From Epiperipatus broadwayi (lineage: Eukaryota > Onychophora > Udeonychophora > Euonychophora > Peripatidae): a stretch of 64,000 nucleotides of DNA. The translations under genes were made by a program, and so were the position numbers. The notes under the pieces were generated by a model that did not search any database, was not told where the DNA came from, and worked only from the letters and a program-made list of their open reading frames with translations. Shown here piece by piece: positions 22,800 to 33,930 of the stretch; positions within the stretch are counted from its first letter, which is position 1, and each line of letters opens with the position of its first letter. The DNA is taken from NCBI GenBank assembly GCA_028023455.1, contig JAQFVV010000012.1, positions 13,036,364 through 13,100,363 of the forward strand, written 5' to 3'.

Positions 22800-22925
22800 A
22801 ATTTCCTGATGAGCATATTGTAGGAAGGAACCATCGATTGGCTTTCCCCAATACAGATATCAACTCTCCCCTACAACAATATTTCCTGCTCATCAGAGGA
22901 TGTAGCACCATAGAGACTGGAAACA
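22800..22925. repeat. Hairpin-forming repeat with CTGATGAGCA arms
   Basis: CTGATGAGCATATTGTAGG at about 22808 is the inverted partner of CCTACAACAATATTTCCTGCTCATCAG at about 22872-22898, apart from a short insertion. The block sits in a GC-richer island (about 22755-23010) that also has AAACACCTAGAAATTTCTGTGTTT, another small inverted repeat. No frame is open. It is probably the end of an unclassified mobile element. Confidence 0.5.
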
Positions 22926-23504
22926 CCTAGAAATTTCTGTGTTTGGTTTCCCAAACGGTGCCACTAGAGTTCCATCTCACTACAACCTGACTTACCTAGA
23001 TCTAGTTATGCCAGACATAGCTCAGGAGGCTTAAAATTCTCATGAACAAGTGCAATGAATAACAAGTGATGAAAAAAAAAAATGGAACTGAACAACTGAA
23101 ATTAATTTTAAGTAACAACAGTTTTATTAACAATGATATTGATAAGTCCTTCCAATAAAGTTCATCCTTCATTTCAAATGAAGGCTCATTTTAATTTATC
23201 TTGGGTGAAGAATTCAAAGGGTCTTTTATCAAGTAGATGTCTACCATTACTGCATGAATATTTTTAACTATTTGTTCCATATCTGTATATCCCTTTTAGG
23301 TAGGTAAATAGGTAAGATGAGCAATTCCAGATTTGTGAAGCTATTCATAATCCAGTCAAGTATAAATGTGCATTTATACGCATAAGTTTCGTTATTTTAT
23401 TCATACACAATCAATATGCATGTAAGCATTTGTAATTCATATAGTACTTCATTATTTTTAAATTTATCATAAGTAGGTAAACAGGTAATATAAGCAATTC
23501 CAGG

Positions 23505-23744
23505 TTTGTCATTAATTCACATTTATATCCATTGGTTATTCAGGTAAAATATAAGTGTATGTATTTCCATCTGTCCAGATATCAATTCATCTTGCAAATG
23601 CATTTATTTGGTATTCACATATTCTTATCCAGATTTGTCATTAATTCACATTTATATCCATTGGTTATTCAGGTAAAATATAAGTGTATGTATTTCCATC
23701 TGTCCAGATATCAATTCATCTTGCAAATGCATTTATTTGGTATT
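23505..23744. repeat. Perfect tandem duplication, 111-bp units with 129-bp period
   Basis: The segment beginning TTTGTCATTAATTCACATTT is present at 23505-23615 and, as far as I can see without any mismatch, again at 23634-23744. The spacer is 18 bp. Partial relatives (GGTAAATAGGTAAGATGAGC, GGTAAACAGGTAATATAAGC) occur just upstream at about 23301 and 23475, so the duplication arose in an older degenerate array. Identity implies a recent event. Confidence 0.85.
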
Positions 23745-25713
23745 TCCGATTTCATAAGACATATATATATAACCTATACACATCAATAACTCCAGGTATA
23801 TCATTGTACATTTAACTGTGACACATTGTTTTGGTATTCTTACTTCTCAACTCGTATATATAACATGTTTTAATTCCGTGTTTATATTCCTTTTCTCAGA
23901 GTTTTCAAATAATAAATAAAATTTTAAAAAAAATGATTTTCTTAATCTTTCAACTTATTTAAGTATGTGGTTCATTATACGCATATAACCATTAACTTTT
24001 ATTGACGTACTAATTCATATTTAAATGTTTGAATTTATTCATAATATAGTATAAATTTACTAAATACATTCATTTTGTATAAATACATTCATTTTGTATA
24101 TTTTCTAATTTTATCTGGGTTATAAACATGTTATTATAATTTAGTTAGTTATAGTTATATGTAATAGCTCAGCATTTCTAATTCTTCCAGGTATACTTAT
24201 TTGTATATCAGCAATATAAATAGTGATAAGTATTCATTTTTGTTTTATTCTAATTCAGATGTATCTGCATATAAGAAGTTAATCATTTATGATTTACCTT
24301 ATTAAAAATGCCTTTTGATTATAGACATTTAAGACATTTACATATTTATAATTTATCACCAATAAAACGTATTTTCACATAGCTATAATTATTCATAATT
24401 TATTTTAAGAAAGACATTTTGTTTTTGTTTTTTTATAAACACATATAAGTATTAAATATTTCATGAAATTGTTACCTTCATTTTATTCAGTTTGTTCCTT
24501 CACTTCAGGTTACTACTGCATTTCAAAAAGAGGTCGGTTTATTTGAATTGAATGGCATTATTTACTTTCCATGATGTTCACTCAGGCGGGTCATGGAGAT
24601 TCATGGCTATGGACAAAGAGAGGAAGCTATTACGATTAGCCTTCCATCTTTATGATTTCCTTATTAATACTTTCTTTTTTCATCATTAGCAATGTGGTTG
24701 TAAATATTATATTCCAAGGTGACTAAAACCAGTTGTAAACTAAACAGTTAAGGAACACTTAGATAAAAAAATTTAACTTTTTAACTCTTTCACTTTTCTT
24801 AACTTTTTAACTCCTTTTAAAAAATCTTTTTAAAATCTTCTCTGAACTTCAAACTCAACTATTTATACCCTGATCTCTGGATTGATTCAGCAGCATTCCC
24901 ACTATATCTGATTTGTTACACAGCTTTCATTTAAGCCGAAGTGGCTTTTCTCTTCTTAAGGATTGAGCCACTACTTTTAGCAGGACAGATAAGGAATCAT
25001 GAGGATTAAGCCATGTTTTTCAATTTGATAACTTTGCCTCAAGCAAATATTATATTTTGTACAACAACATTGTTTCAAAAATTAAAATATAATATTTTAA
25101 TAAATGCTAGCTTTAAGTAAATACTTAGAGACGTATTTATATCATAATTTAAAATTATAAAATCAATAATGTTGGTTTATCTTTTTTTTCTCAATTATAG
25201 AAAATAATGATTTTCTTTTAACTTAAAACTTTTTGCTTTATTTTTTTTTTTAAAAAAAATAGGATCAACTTTTTTCATATACATCTGCCTTTTTTTAGGT
25301 GGGAGGGTAAAATGAATCTTAGAATACACATGTGAAACAGAGTTTCTGTTTCAATAGATAAAAATATAGCAAACAAACAAAATGAATAGTTTATGAAATT
25401 ATACAAAAATTATGGATATAACAGCAAGTATATTTAAAATATACTTTTTAATTATAAAACATTTAAATTAATAATATTTCTACTCTAAATAATAATTGTA
25501 ACAATAATAATAATTCTAATAATAAAAAATAAATAACACTTTCATACTGTTCTAAAATTTATAATATATTAGTAAATAATAAAAATTATATAGATAAAAG
25601 CAAATACAAGATGATCAAATTATAAAAATCTACACTCATTGATATGTAATTATAAAATTTAAAAAATATTCAGTTTAAAAAATGTATATAAAATTAATTA
25701 CGGAAATTGCAAT
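23745..25713. other. AT-rich DNA without identified gene
   Basis: The part up to about 25060 is mixed-composition sequence with closed frames, possibly repeat remnants (for example around 24540-24660). 25080-25690 is extremely AT-rich. No exon of the host gene was found. Confidence 0.45.
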
Positions 25714-25878
25714 ATGATTTATTATAGACATACAGAAAAACAATTAGATGAAATAGCAAAAAAACATAACAATACAATTAATAAAAGAGGTGATAAATCT
25801 ACATTAGATATTCACTATTTAACATATGGATATAAAATAGATTGTATAAAAATATATGAAATTAATTATCTACAATAA
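25714..25878 (+). CDS. Small AT-rich ORF of 54 codons, unknown
   Basis: The open frame starts MIYYRHTEKQLDEIAKKHNN, contains the charged stretch NKRGDKST, and ends in TAA. The frame also reads open for 12 codons upstream of the ATG. Composition (many Lys, Asn, Ile, Tyr) is what AT pressure gives, yet the residue pattern looks more protein-like than its neighbours. No promoter, splice site or relative is visible. It could be a fragment of a mobile element, an integrated foreign fragment, or chance. Confidence 0.25.
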   Translation: MIYYRHTEKQLDEIAKKHNNTINKRGDKSTLDIHYLTYGYKIDCIKIYEINYLQ

Positions 25879-26179
25879 AAATAATATATATATGAAATAT
25901 CAATTATTTTAATAATTGATCAATTAAAAATGAATGGAAAATTATATATTTTTATATAGTGTATTTTTTGGACATATTGTATAATTGCTATATATATAAT
26001 TGATAATTTTACTTTTGTTATGTTTATAAGTATTTGCCATTTCCTTTGCATAGTTTGCAATTGTATATGTGAGTTTGTGGGTGAGGGATTTAGTCATTTT
26101 CTTTCTCATGACATAAATACATCTGGAATTCCTTTCCTGGCTTTTAAATGATGGGTTTAAATATTTTATTCCAGTCATC

Positions 26180-27440
26180 TTGGTTTACAATTTCACTAGT
26201 TTTTCTCGAAGTATATGTGTTTGTATCTACACCTTGATTGTTTGTTGTTATTCTTGTGCATTCTTGTTATCTAGCTCCACTTCTTCATTGGCAGCATCAT
26301 TTGATTGGCACACTTGTGTTAGTTGTCTGAGTTAAGGTTTTTGGTTTTGACTTTTTTGGAGTGTTTATCTTTCTTTGGTGAGCTTCTTGTTCTTATTTTT
26401 GGGTCTGTTTCTCCTTGTCTTGTTTGGGTCAAGCTTGTGTGTATTATTTGTGTCAAATTGGTTAAGGTTCTGCTATTTCTATTGTTTGTGCTGGTTGAGG
26501 TTGATTACGTTTGATATTGTCATTATTAGGACTTTTTGTTTCTTTATTAGTGCTGACTTTGTTAGTGATTTGGTCTGGCTGATCACTTTTTATTTTTTTA
26601 ATGTGTGAGTCTGGAAGTTGTTCTCTAATTGTTATATCTTTTTTTGTGGGTGACGACTTTTTGTTTTCTGGTTGTGAGTTTCTCTATGTTGAGAGGCTTT
26701 TATTGTCTCCTCTGTGCTTTCTATTGTTTCCTGGTGATTTGTATTTGCATGGTTCTCTATGTTTTTCCTTGCATCACAGTTTATTTTTAGGCATTCACAT
26801 TTTCCACATAAAAAACACGGGCTTTATTACTTTTATATGTATGTTTAATATAGTGTCTTGATCAATTATCTGTGTTGGTATGCTGTCTGGTGCTACGTTG
26901 TCATTTAGTTTTATTTTAAAGTAGAAACTGTTGCTGTAAACTGGTGTGGGCATGTCACTTAAATGTATTGGTTTCAAATAGATTCATTTACCGACTTGTT
27001 GCACCATACTCTAGAAATCATGAATGTTATATCCAAAGTATGTATTTCTGATGGTGCTGGTGATATAATTCTGGAGATTTTCATCTACAATTATCAGAGC
27101 ATAGAGTCCTAGGGTTTTATGTGGGTTTTAAATCTAGTTTTTTGATAATTATTAAAAAATTCTAGGGCTAAGAATCTCGAGAGGGGATGCTCCCTGATAC
27201 TTAATATTGAGTCCCACATTCTTTTTTGTGTTATTTTCTCATACAATAATTTTCCTGGGGATTTATATAGGTTACAGTTTTTATCTGTTGTGGCTATTAT
27301 TATTGTTGTTGTTACTGCCACTACCACCACTACTACTACTACTTCACTACTATCACCATCACCACCATTACTACTACTACTAATACCACCACTACTATCA
27401 CAATTACTACTACTACTACTACTATTTGATGTTTTCATGT
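26180..27440 (-). pseudogene. Non-LTR retrotransposon ORF1 (gag-like) remnant
   Basis: Minus-strand frames, shifted several times, read in order: KLLYEKITQKRMWDSILSI and FLALEFFNNYQKTRFKTHI (27290-27120); then a block with VDENLQNYI, NTYFGYNIHDF and RVWCNKSV (about 27090-26990); then SFYFKIKLNDNVAPDSIP; then a C-F-L-C-G-K type zinc-knuckle start near 26820-26800. This order, a nucleic-acid-binding domain followed by a CCHC knuckle, resembles the ORF1 of LINEs. Two upstream microsatellite-like tracts interrupt the N-terminal end. Downstream to 26180 only a Ser/Lys/Gln-rich tail is visible. No ORF2 follows in the same orientation. Confidence 0.55.
27297..27425. repeat. (ACT)n/(ACC)n trinucleotide repeat
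   Basis: About 40 imperfect trinucleotide units, mostly ACT and ACC with some ATC. It separates the minus-strand ORF1 remnant from the plus-strand reverse-transcriptase remnant. Confidence 0.9.
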
Positions 27441-27471
27441 CTGATCTTGATCAAAATATTAAGAAAATATG

Positions 27472-28305
27472 ATACTTACCTATGCAGATGATTGCAAATT
27501 ATTTAAAAGGATTAGTACGTATGATGATCATATTGATCTTCAAAAGAAATTGTTCATTTCAAAGAATGGTGTAGGTTTAATAATATAAAAATAAATATAA
27601 GTAAAACATGTATTGTCTCTTGTACCAATAAAACAGATAGATCTGTTTCTCATTATAGGATAGAGGAAAATGCTATTATATATATAGAAGTTGTTTCTGA
27701 TCTAGGAATTATATTTTGTAATCATTTTACTTTAGACGGATGTGATGTATTTTAAGATTTGACAGAGACTTATCTTCTTATATAAATGAGGCATTTATTT
27801 ATATAGCGCTATGTTTATAAATTGTAATAAACTAAAGATCAGCCTTTCAAGCTAACGTACATGCGCTTTTTATGAATGTTAATAATAATAAATGAAAACT
27901 TTCATTTCCAACATAAGATTTGCCATTTGGGTTGAATGAATAAGTGGATTCATTTATTCATTCGCAAAGACTTTATCTTGTGTTGGAAATGAAAGTATTC
28001 ATTTATTATTATTATTAACATTCGTAAAAAGCATATGTATGTTAGCTTGAAAGGCTGATCTTTAGTTTATTACTTCTTATATAAAGTACATGCTATTCTG
28101 TTCTCTTGTCATACCTTTAGTGGAGTATGGATCTCCTATATGGAATTTGGTTTTAGTTTATATTGAGTCTAAAATTTGTAATGTAGAGAAAAGATTTATT
28201 AAGCTAATAAAGGGAGAAAACTTAAATCTTAAAACAATATTAACTGAAAGAAGACTAAATAAAGATATGGTATTTTTAAAAAAGTTAATTGATGGAATAA
28301 ATTGA
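27472..28305 (+). pseudogene. LINE reverse transcriptase fragment (Jockey/CR1-like), interrupted by a MITE
   Basis: It opens at the catalytic box: TYADDCKLFKRI followed by DDHIDLQKKL at about 27478-27550, the (Y/F)-A-D-D motif of non-LTR reverse transcriptases. The next segment reads INISKTCIVS and VSDLGIIF in other frames, matching the K-C and L-G blocks that follow YADD. After the MITE at 27826-28071 it resumes with LVIPLVEYGSPIWN and EKRFIKLI (28090-28220), the typical thumb region S-L-V-x-P-x-x-E-Y-G-S-P-I-W. The frame ends at 28305 and an AT-rich 3' UTR runs to a (TTA)n tail at about 28700. Frameshifts make it inactive; the 5' part, including the endonuclease, is absent. Confidence 0.8.
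27826..28071. mobile_element. 246-bp MITE with ~95-bp inverted arms, nested in a LINE
   Basis: The ends AATAAACTAAAGATCAGCCT and AGGCTGATCTTTAGTTTATT are exact inverted repeats. The pairing continues inward through GCTAACGTACATG/CATATGTATGTTAGC and TTCATTTCCAACA/TGTTGGAAATGAA. A spacer of about 50 bp remains. It splits the reverse-transcriptase coding between the post-YADD region and the EYGSPIW box. The flanks share CTTCTTATATAAA (27775 and 28074), possibly a target duplication displaced by later change, so the exact insertion border is uncertain. Confidence 0.8.
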
Positions 28306-28309
28306 TGTA

Positions 28310-28710
28310 AACAATTGTATATCTAAAATTGAATTAAGAGTTCCTTCTCATTTACTAAGGGAAGAATAGACTTTTAATATTAAAAAAACTAAAATTCTTT
28401 TATAAACAAATCTGTCAATAACAGATTACAAAAGTTATATAATCAAAAATTTAATAACATTGATATTTTTTGTGATTATAAATAATATTAAAAAGAAATT
28501 GAAGATAACATGTATTTATATATATTATCATATCTTAATTATAAATTGTAATTTTCGTTATTGCATATTTTTATTAATGTTAATATGTTGAATAATGTTT
28601 TGTTTGTTGTATATTTATTTTGTAATCTTGTGTATTTCTGTTAAAGCGAAAGTGTTGAAATGCACATAATAAATAAGAATTAAATTATTATTATTATTAT
28701 GATTGTTGTT
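28310..28710 (+). mobile_element. 3' UTR and tail of the LINE fragment
   Basis: Non-coding and AT-rich. It ends GTGTTGAAATGCACATAATA followed by AATAAGAATTAAA and a run of about five TTA units, as expected for the 3' terminus of a Jockey/CR1-like LINE. Confidence 0.55.
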
Positions 28711-29933
28711 GTTCCTTATTATTATTAACTTGACATTCAGCTTTACAGCAAAAGCTCAAGATGACAATATACATAAAGTTAAAAAACAAAATGATATTTA
28801 TCAAATCAATATTATATTTTTTAGATTGTAAAAAAAAATTGAAGTTAATCCTTATTTCACGCACTTGTAAAAAAAAAACATCAGAACTATACGAGTTTAA
28901 AAGGGAATCAATTAGCTAAAATATTTGGGTCCAAATAACTGGATTGATTAATATCTTAAAATCAATGTGCATTAAAGTTGAGAGAATAAAACTTCCTAAA
29001 ATCAATTGTTGTCAGAAATCAATGTTCATTTAAAAAAGACAATCAAAAGTAGAGAACCAAATCATTGCAGAGGTCAACACAATGAAACACATCAAGGTCT
29101 ATCAAACCAATGCATTATGAGCCCCAAATACAAACATTTATGGTCAGATTGCAATTTCAAAGTTACTAATTTCTTAAGTGAATTCTGTAATGTCAAAGTG
29201 ATAAGCATATCATATGGTAAACAAATTATTTTGTATATTTTTCCGAAGCATCTTAAAAGTTTGTATTTAGTTATTTAAAAAACAATCTATAAAGTAGACT
29301 GCCTTCTCTTAATCTTGAAATATGGTGGTAGAAGTGTCATAACTAGAATAGCTATATCATGCTATCATCTTTACCCAAATAATTATTTTGTAATAATTTA
29401 AAATAATTTGACCACTTAGGAATCCGATTTATCACATGGCCCAAATTCCACCATATTTCAGGATAAAAATAATAAAATAGCTTATTGCTTAGGAATATCT
29501 TAAGAAGTTTATGAGCTGGAAGTGATAATGGATTTGTGTTATGAAATCTGCTGAAGTACCATTGTAGTAAACTGTATAAAGCAATATTTCAAAATCATAA
29601 TATAATAAAACATTGCTTTGAGTGACAAGAGGAAGATGTTACACAACTACTATCTCACCAATCATTTAATTTAAATATTATCAAAATTTGTGAAGGTCAT
29701 TCTTAAACTAAAACAGAGCAGTTAATATTCATTTTCAACATCTGCTAAAGAACTTGAGGCTTATCTCCATGAAGAATATTTTCATGGCTCTCTAGATACT
29801 GTTCAAATATTATATAATTCTATTTTACATAAAATGTAAATATTATTAATGCAAATGACAGCTTTGCATTATTAATTAATAATATCACATAGCCAACCTA
29901 ATATATACAATTAAGTTTTTTTTTTTAATTTAC
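28711..29933. other. Intron sequence; faint Tc1-like trace
   Basis: A 90-codon plus-strand open frame at 29006-29278 has no recognisable motif. TTGAAATATGGTGGTAGAAGTGTCAT at about 29316 could read as the LKYGGxSV box of Tc1-type transposases, but the following frames do not support it. CCACCATATTTCAGGATA at about 29450 is its partial inverted partner. Otherwise nothing is seen. Confidence 0.3.
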
Positions 29934-30032
29934 CTTCATTTTTAATTCAATAGTAGTATTTTCCATTGAATGATGATCAAGTTCATACTGAGAATGCATA
30001 GACTGGATGTGATGGCTTTGTGATTCAGCATC
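29934..30032 (-). CDS. Host coiled-coil gene, exon
   Basis: A 99-bp exon, acceptor TTATTTTAG|GAT and donor ATGAAG|GTAAAT, encoding 33 codons in phase 0 at both ends. It begins DAESQSHHIQSMHSQYELDH and continues to TIELKMK. It is rich in His, Gln, Ser and Glu and reads straight into the LQELQ exon at 22253-22334. LTR elements B and C lie in the roughly 20.7-kb intron upstream of it. Confidence 0.8.
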
Positions 30033-30924
30033 CTAAAATAAAAATTTATATCAATATTAAAGCATTATTTAAGCATATATATAAATACAGAATGGAAGAT
30101 AAAAGAGTAAAACATTTTTTTAAATAACTCAATCTAGAGCAAATGAATCATTAATAGTCACTTCTTCTAGTGATAATAAAAATAAGTTACTGATCATCTT
30201 TTTGGTATAATAACAGCATAAAAGATTATTCCAGCTATTGAGAATGATGATAATACATTATTAATTTATTTATCACCATATTTAATTACTTTCGTTGATA
30301 TATCAATTTTGCCTAGAAACTTTTTATTTTTCATATCCAAAACAGTATAAACTATTCCAGCCAACATTATTCTGTATTTGAGATTTCATCTAGTTTTATT
30401 AAATCTTCATTTTCTCTATCAAACTCATCAAAAAAAGTATTACTTTTATATATAGGAACTATTTATCCAACCTCTGCTTTCTTTCAAGACATTTACAAAA
30501 CTTTGCAAATTAGAATGAGCAATTAATGCTTGAATTATCTAGTCTCAATTCAATCAAAGTACCCAACATCATTTTCATCCTATATATAGTCAATGAAAAA
30601 TAAAAAAGAAATTGTAATACATCTAGTTTAAGAAATTATACAACTAGTAAAGATGCATGTACATCATGTTTTAACTAGAATTTTTCTAAATAAAAATTTA
30701 AAAACAAATTAATTTTAATCTTAAATTTTAGCACTTGAATGAATGGGCACAACCATTAATTGTAAAAAAAAAAAAAAGCTGTCTTTTCTTATCAAATAAA
30801 TTATATTAATCTCTATTATCATTCTGTGTGGTCAGTAATAGAATCAGAGGTGAAAATAATATATCTTTTCCAATACTATACACTATAATAGATTGAGTAA
30901 AATCATCTAAGATATTTTCATATG
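30033..30924. other. AT-rich intron sequence, nothing recognised
   Basis: No protein remnant or inverted repeat was found. It ends at the first base of element B. Confidence 0.5.
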
Positions 30925-31361
30925 TGATATGAATGTGTATGTTTAAATGCACATACATATATAGGTGTAAACTTATAGAGAGAAAAAGTAATAAGTTTAA
31001 TAAATTAAAAAATTTTAAAAGAGTTATTCTTTTAAAAAGAGTAAATAAAAGATTTACAAACTTTAATTTAAAGAAAGATCATTTTCTAAAATGAATACCA
31101 GTCTAATTAATGAGAGTAGAATAGATTGTTAATGGAATAAAACAATTACCGGAGAGCTAGCCTCTCAACATGTTAACAGTTAATTAGGACTCTTACAGGT
31201 CATTTTGATCTACAGAATTATTTATGTATGCCTTTGGTCCTTATTATATATAAATAGTTAAAATGTTATTAAGGATCAATCATTAAATTATCTATATATT
31301 AACTGTTTTGTAGTGATTTGTATTTGTGGGAAGTGCACTCTTAGATTAGCTGGATATAGCA
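30925..31361 (+). repeat. 5' LTR of element B
   Basis: The first 220 bp match the 3' LTR closely (for example TAAATGCACATACATATATA, ATACCAGTCTAATTAATG). The rest differs from it, so one of the two LTRs has been rearranged. It ends GGATATAGCA, comparable to GACATAGCA at the ends of elements C and D. Confidence 0.7.
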
Positions 31362-31433
31362 ATTGGCACACTCACAGTCTTGATTCAAACCATTAATTAA
31401 AATAATGGTTAAATTTAGATAAAAGACTAGACT

Positions 31434-31950
31434 ATGCAAGTAGCAATCGGTGAATTTGACGTCAGTGAGGCAAGGAGGTGGCCCCCATATGTTCAACATG
31501 TAGAAAAATACTTATTCATTAATCAAATTAAAGATGATAAGTATAAGATTGCTTCATTATTATGCTTTGCTGGTAAAGAAGTTATTAGGATAGCCAACAG
31601 GCACTGAACCTCTAACTCCTGAAGATTATACATATGATCAGGTTATAGTGTCTGTCAAACCACTTTAACCCCCAATCCTCTAGGCATGTCACTAGACTGC
31701 AATTCTGAGATTGGAAGCAAGATTGGGGTGAAAGTACAAAATATTACAATAGTGCTCTTTGTAATCTAGCAAAAAATTATGTCGAAGAATCTTTCCTAGA
31801 TGAAGCTCTGCTGGAAAAATTTCTTGCTGGTATATGTAATGCTAATTTACATTAACAATTATTGGCCATTGAAGATTTAAATTATACTGAGGTTATAAAA
31901 TGTGGTATAGCTTTTGAATTCATGCTTGAGCAATCTTAAAAATTTGTTGA
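31434..31950 (+). pseudogene. Element B gag, N-terminal half
   Basis: An undamaged start ATG opens 57 codons containing FDVSEARRWPPYVQHVEKYL and IASLLCFAGKEV before a stop at 31605. Other frames then continue the protein (WGESTKYYNSALCNLAKN, SFLDEALLEKFLAGI, AIEDLNYTEVIK). The pattern W-x-x-Y-x-x-x-x-E/F-Y/F followed by A-x-L-L-x-x-x-G fits gypsy-type gag proteins that begin with a short matrix-like region. The same block, IN(Q/K)(I/V)(K/E)DDK, is readable in element C at about 40070. Confidence 0.7.
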
Positions 31951-32041
31951 GTTCAAGAATAATAGCAAATTGCAAACAGATGTTTGTAAAACCGTAAGTA
32001 AAGAATTGTCTAAGAGTAATTAGAATAGTGCTAACAGTAAA

Positions 32042-32180
32042 AACCTGTTTATATGTTTTCGCTGTGGGAAAAGGGGCTATAAAGCTAGAAATTGTTTTCA
32101 TAAACAAGAACGCTGCAATAATTATATAAAAATGAGAGCACAAAAAAAATGTGTAAAGAAAAACATAATGATCCCAACAT
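32042..32180 (+). pseudogene. Element B gag zinc knuckle
   Basis: CFRCGKRGYKARNC is a C-x2-C-x4-H-x4-C nucleic-acid-binding knuckle with the His replaced by Tyr. A second knuckle begins at HKQERC and is already broken. It is located where gag ends in gypsy elements. Confidence 0.75.
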
Positions 32181-32449
32181 AAAAAGTTATACTTACAAAA
32201 ATTCATATCAGGGTCAGGCAAGACAGCCTACCAATATTTAAAAAATGTCCACTTATGATGACAAAATTATGTTAAAATTAAGGCTGTGTGATCAGACCAT
32301 ATCTATGGATGTAGACAGTATTAACAGGGTATCATTACTATGTCTGCGATTGGGCTACTGTAACCTCTGTGAGTAATAAAATCCCTAAACTAAAAAAACT
32401 GACTATAAAACATTAGGCATAAACAGCAACATGATCAAAATTAAAGGTG

Positions 32450-33150
32450 TTGTTCAGGCCCCCGTAAGTAGAATGGAAGGAAAAGTGATAGTTACCTTTA
32501 TACATAGTTTATGCTCCCATAAATCCCCTAATTGGGCATCAGTGGTTTAGGAAATTGGGTATTAAACTCACATTTGAGAAAAACTTCCAAACGGAAAATG
32601 AAATGCAAATCAAATTTCCTAGCTTATTTAATGGGGAACCTGGAATTATTAAAACAACCCCTATATTGTTAGAGATAAGCACTGATGTGCTACCTATAAT
32701 ATGTAAACCACATAAAATTGTTTATGCAAAAAAAAAAAAGTCGAAAAGGAAATCGACAATTTAGTTAAGAAAGGAGTGTTATAACCACCATAAAATCTGA
32801 TTGGGCTACATCATGGTAATTATAACTAAATCCAATGGGCAAATTTGGTTGTATGGAGATTCAGTAAAAGTGCATATCTGGTCCCTAATGCCAGGGAAAT
32901 AATAGTGTCACTCCAGAGAACAAATTTTTTTGCTAAATTAGATCTAAATGCTGCTTTCCATCAGATACCAGTTAATAAACATTAAACCACTCACATAGGG
33001 TTATATAAATGTATGAGACTCCAATTTGGAATAACATTGGCCCCTAGTATCTTTCAATCAAAAATTGAAACCCTCATTAATGGATAAGAGAGCATTATTT
33101 TATATTTTGATGGCATTCTGATTACAGCTATGACTGAAAACTATCTTATA
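32450..33150 (+). pseudogene. Element B protease linker and reverse transcriptase, N-terminal part
   Basis: A linker (HSLCSHKSPNWASVV region, then SLFNGEPGIIKTTPI) leads to RT pieces: LDLNAAFHQIPV, RLQFGITLAPSIFQS, and then IILYFDGILITAM. In the last, the YFDD catalytic box reads YFDG, so the second Asp is lost as well as the frame. The order and spacing are those of Ty3/gypsy reverse transcriptases. Coding stops where the 1.7-kb insertion starts and resumes at about 34905 with KVCKKLDELEL. Confidence 0.8.
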
Positions 33151-33607
33151 ATTTGGCTCAGAACAGTTTATCAATCGCGTGTCATAGCTGATTGGTTGAA
33201 ATTTCATTTTATTTTTTAAATTACGTTAAAAACTATAAGCATGACGTCAACAGAAATATGGGCATTTGATCTGTTGTAAAAATATCTTTTAAATGCCATC
33301 TTTTCGATTGAAATTGGAAGAAATTTGAATTTTTTATTAATTTTTTTTAAAACAGGCAGATTTAATTTTTTTCGGTTTTGGTCAATTTTCTAGTTTACAT
33401 GAAGCAATAAAGGCATACAATTGTAAATGGTCTGATTATATAGTGAAAATGGATTAAAGATACACTGGTCATTCGCATTCAAGTCCTATAATGGGATGTG
33501 AACGCAATCGCAGAATATGTATTGTAAGTAGATTTTTAATTTTTTTTAATATTTTTAATTTATTAATATAATTTATTTGTATAATTTATTAATTTGCATT
33601 TATATTG

Positions 33608-33627
33608 GTGTGTGTGTGTGTGTGTGG
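33608..33627. repeat. (GT)n microsatellite
   Basis: Ten GT units in the 1.68-kb insertion. Confidence 0.85.
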
Positions 33628-33770
33628 TAAATAAATTATAAATAATATAATATTAAAATCATTTATGCTCTTTATTATATGGTATATAAATTATTATTCA
33701 TATGTATCGTAGTTTTGTGTCTTTGATATTAATAATTTATTATGTTTATATGGTGTGTTTACTCTTGCAT

Positions 33771-33930
33771 GTTGTATAACAAATAATGATTTACATATAG
33801 AGAGCAGTACAATGTAAATTTTAAAATCTGATAATCAAATGTACAGAAAGGTTGTATAACATGTAATGATTTACATATATAGAGCAGTGCAATGTAAATT
33901 TTAAAAACTGATAATCAAATGTACAGAAAG
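33771..33930. repeat. 80-bp tandem duplication, two copies
   Basis: The unit starting GTTGTATAAC and ending CAAATGTACAGAAAG occurs at 33771-33850 and 33851-33930 with few differences (for example TATAGAGAGCAGTACA against TATATAGAGCAGTGCA). Confidence 0.85.

Noticed and set aside
22808-22835. CTGATGAGCA as a further hammerhead core
   Set aside because: No GAAA follows at stem-II distance; the string is explained by the inverted repeat at 22800-22925.
26323-26861. Overlapping plus-strand open frames rich in Phe, Leu and Val
   Set aside because: They are antisense to the LINE ORF1 remnant on the minus strand; the hydrophobic look comes from reading Lys/Gln-rich codons backwards.
27297-27425. 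Poly-Val / poly-Ser coding on either strand
   Set aside because: It is a trinucleotide microsatellite that is open in several frames by composition.
29300-29470. Possible Tc1/mariner transposase box (LKYGGxSV)
   Set aside because: Only one short block fits; upstream and downstream frames do not give the DDE residues or the usual SPDLNPIE motif.
31877-32221. 114-codon minus-strand open frame
   Set aside because: Antisense shadow of element B gag, which reads as recognisable zinc-knuckle protein on the plus strand.
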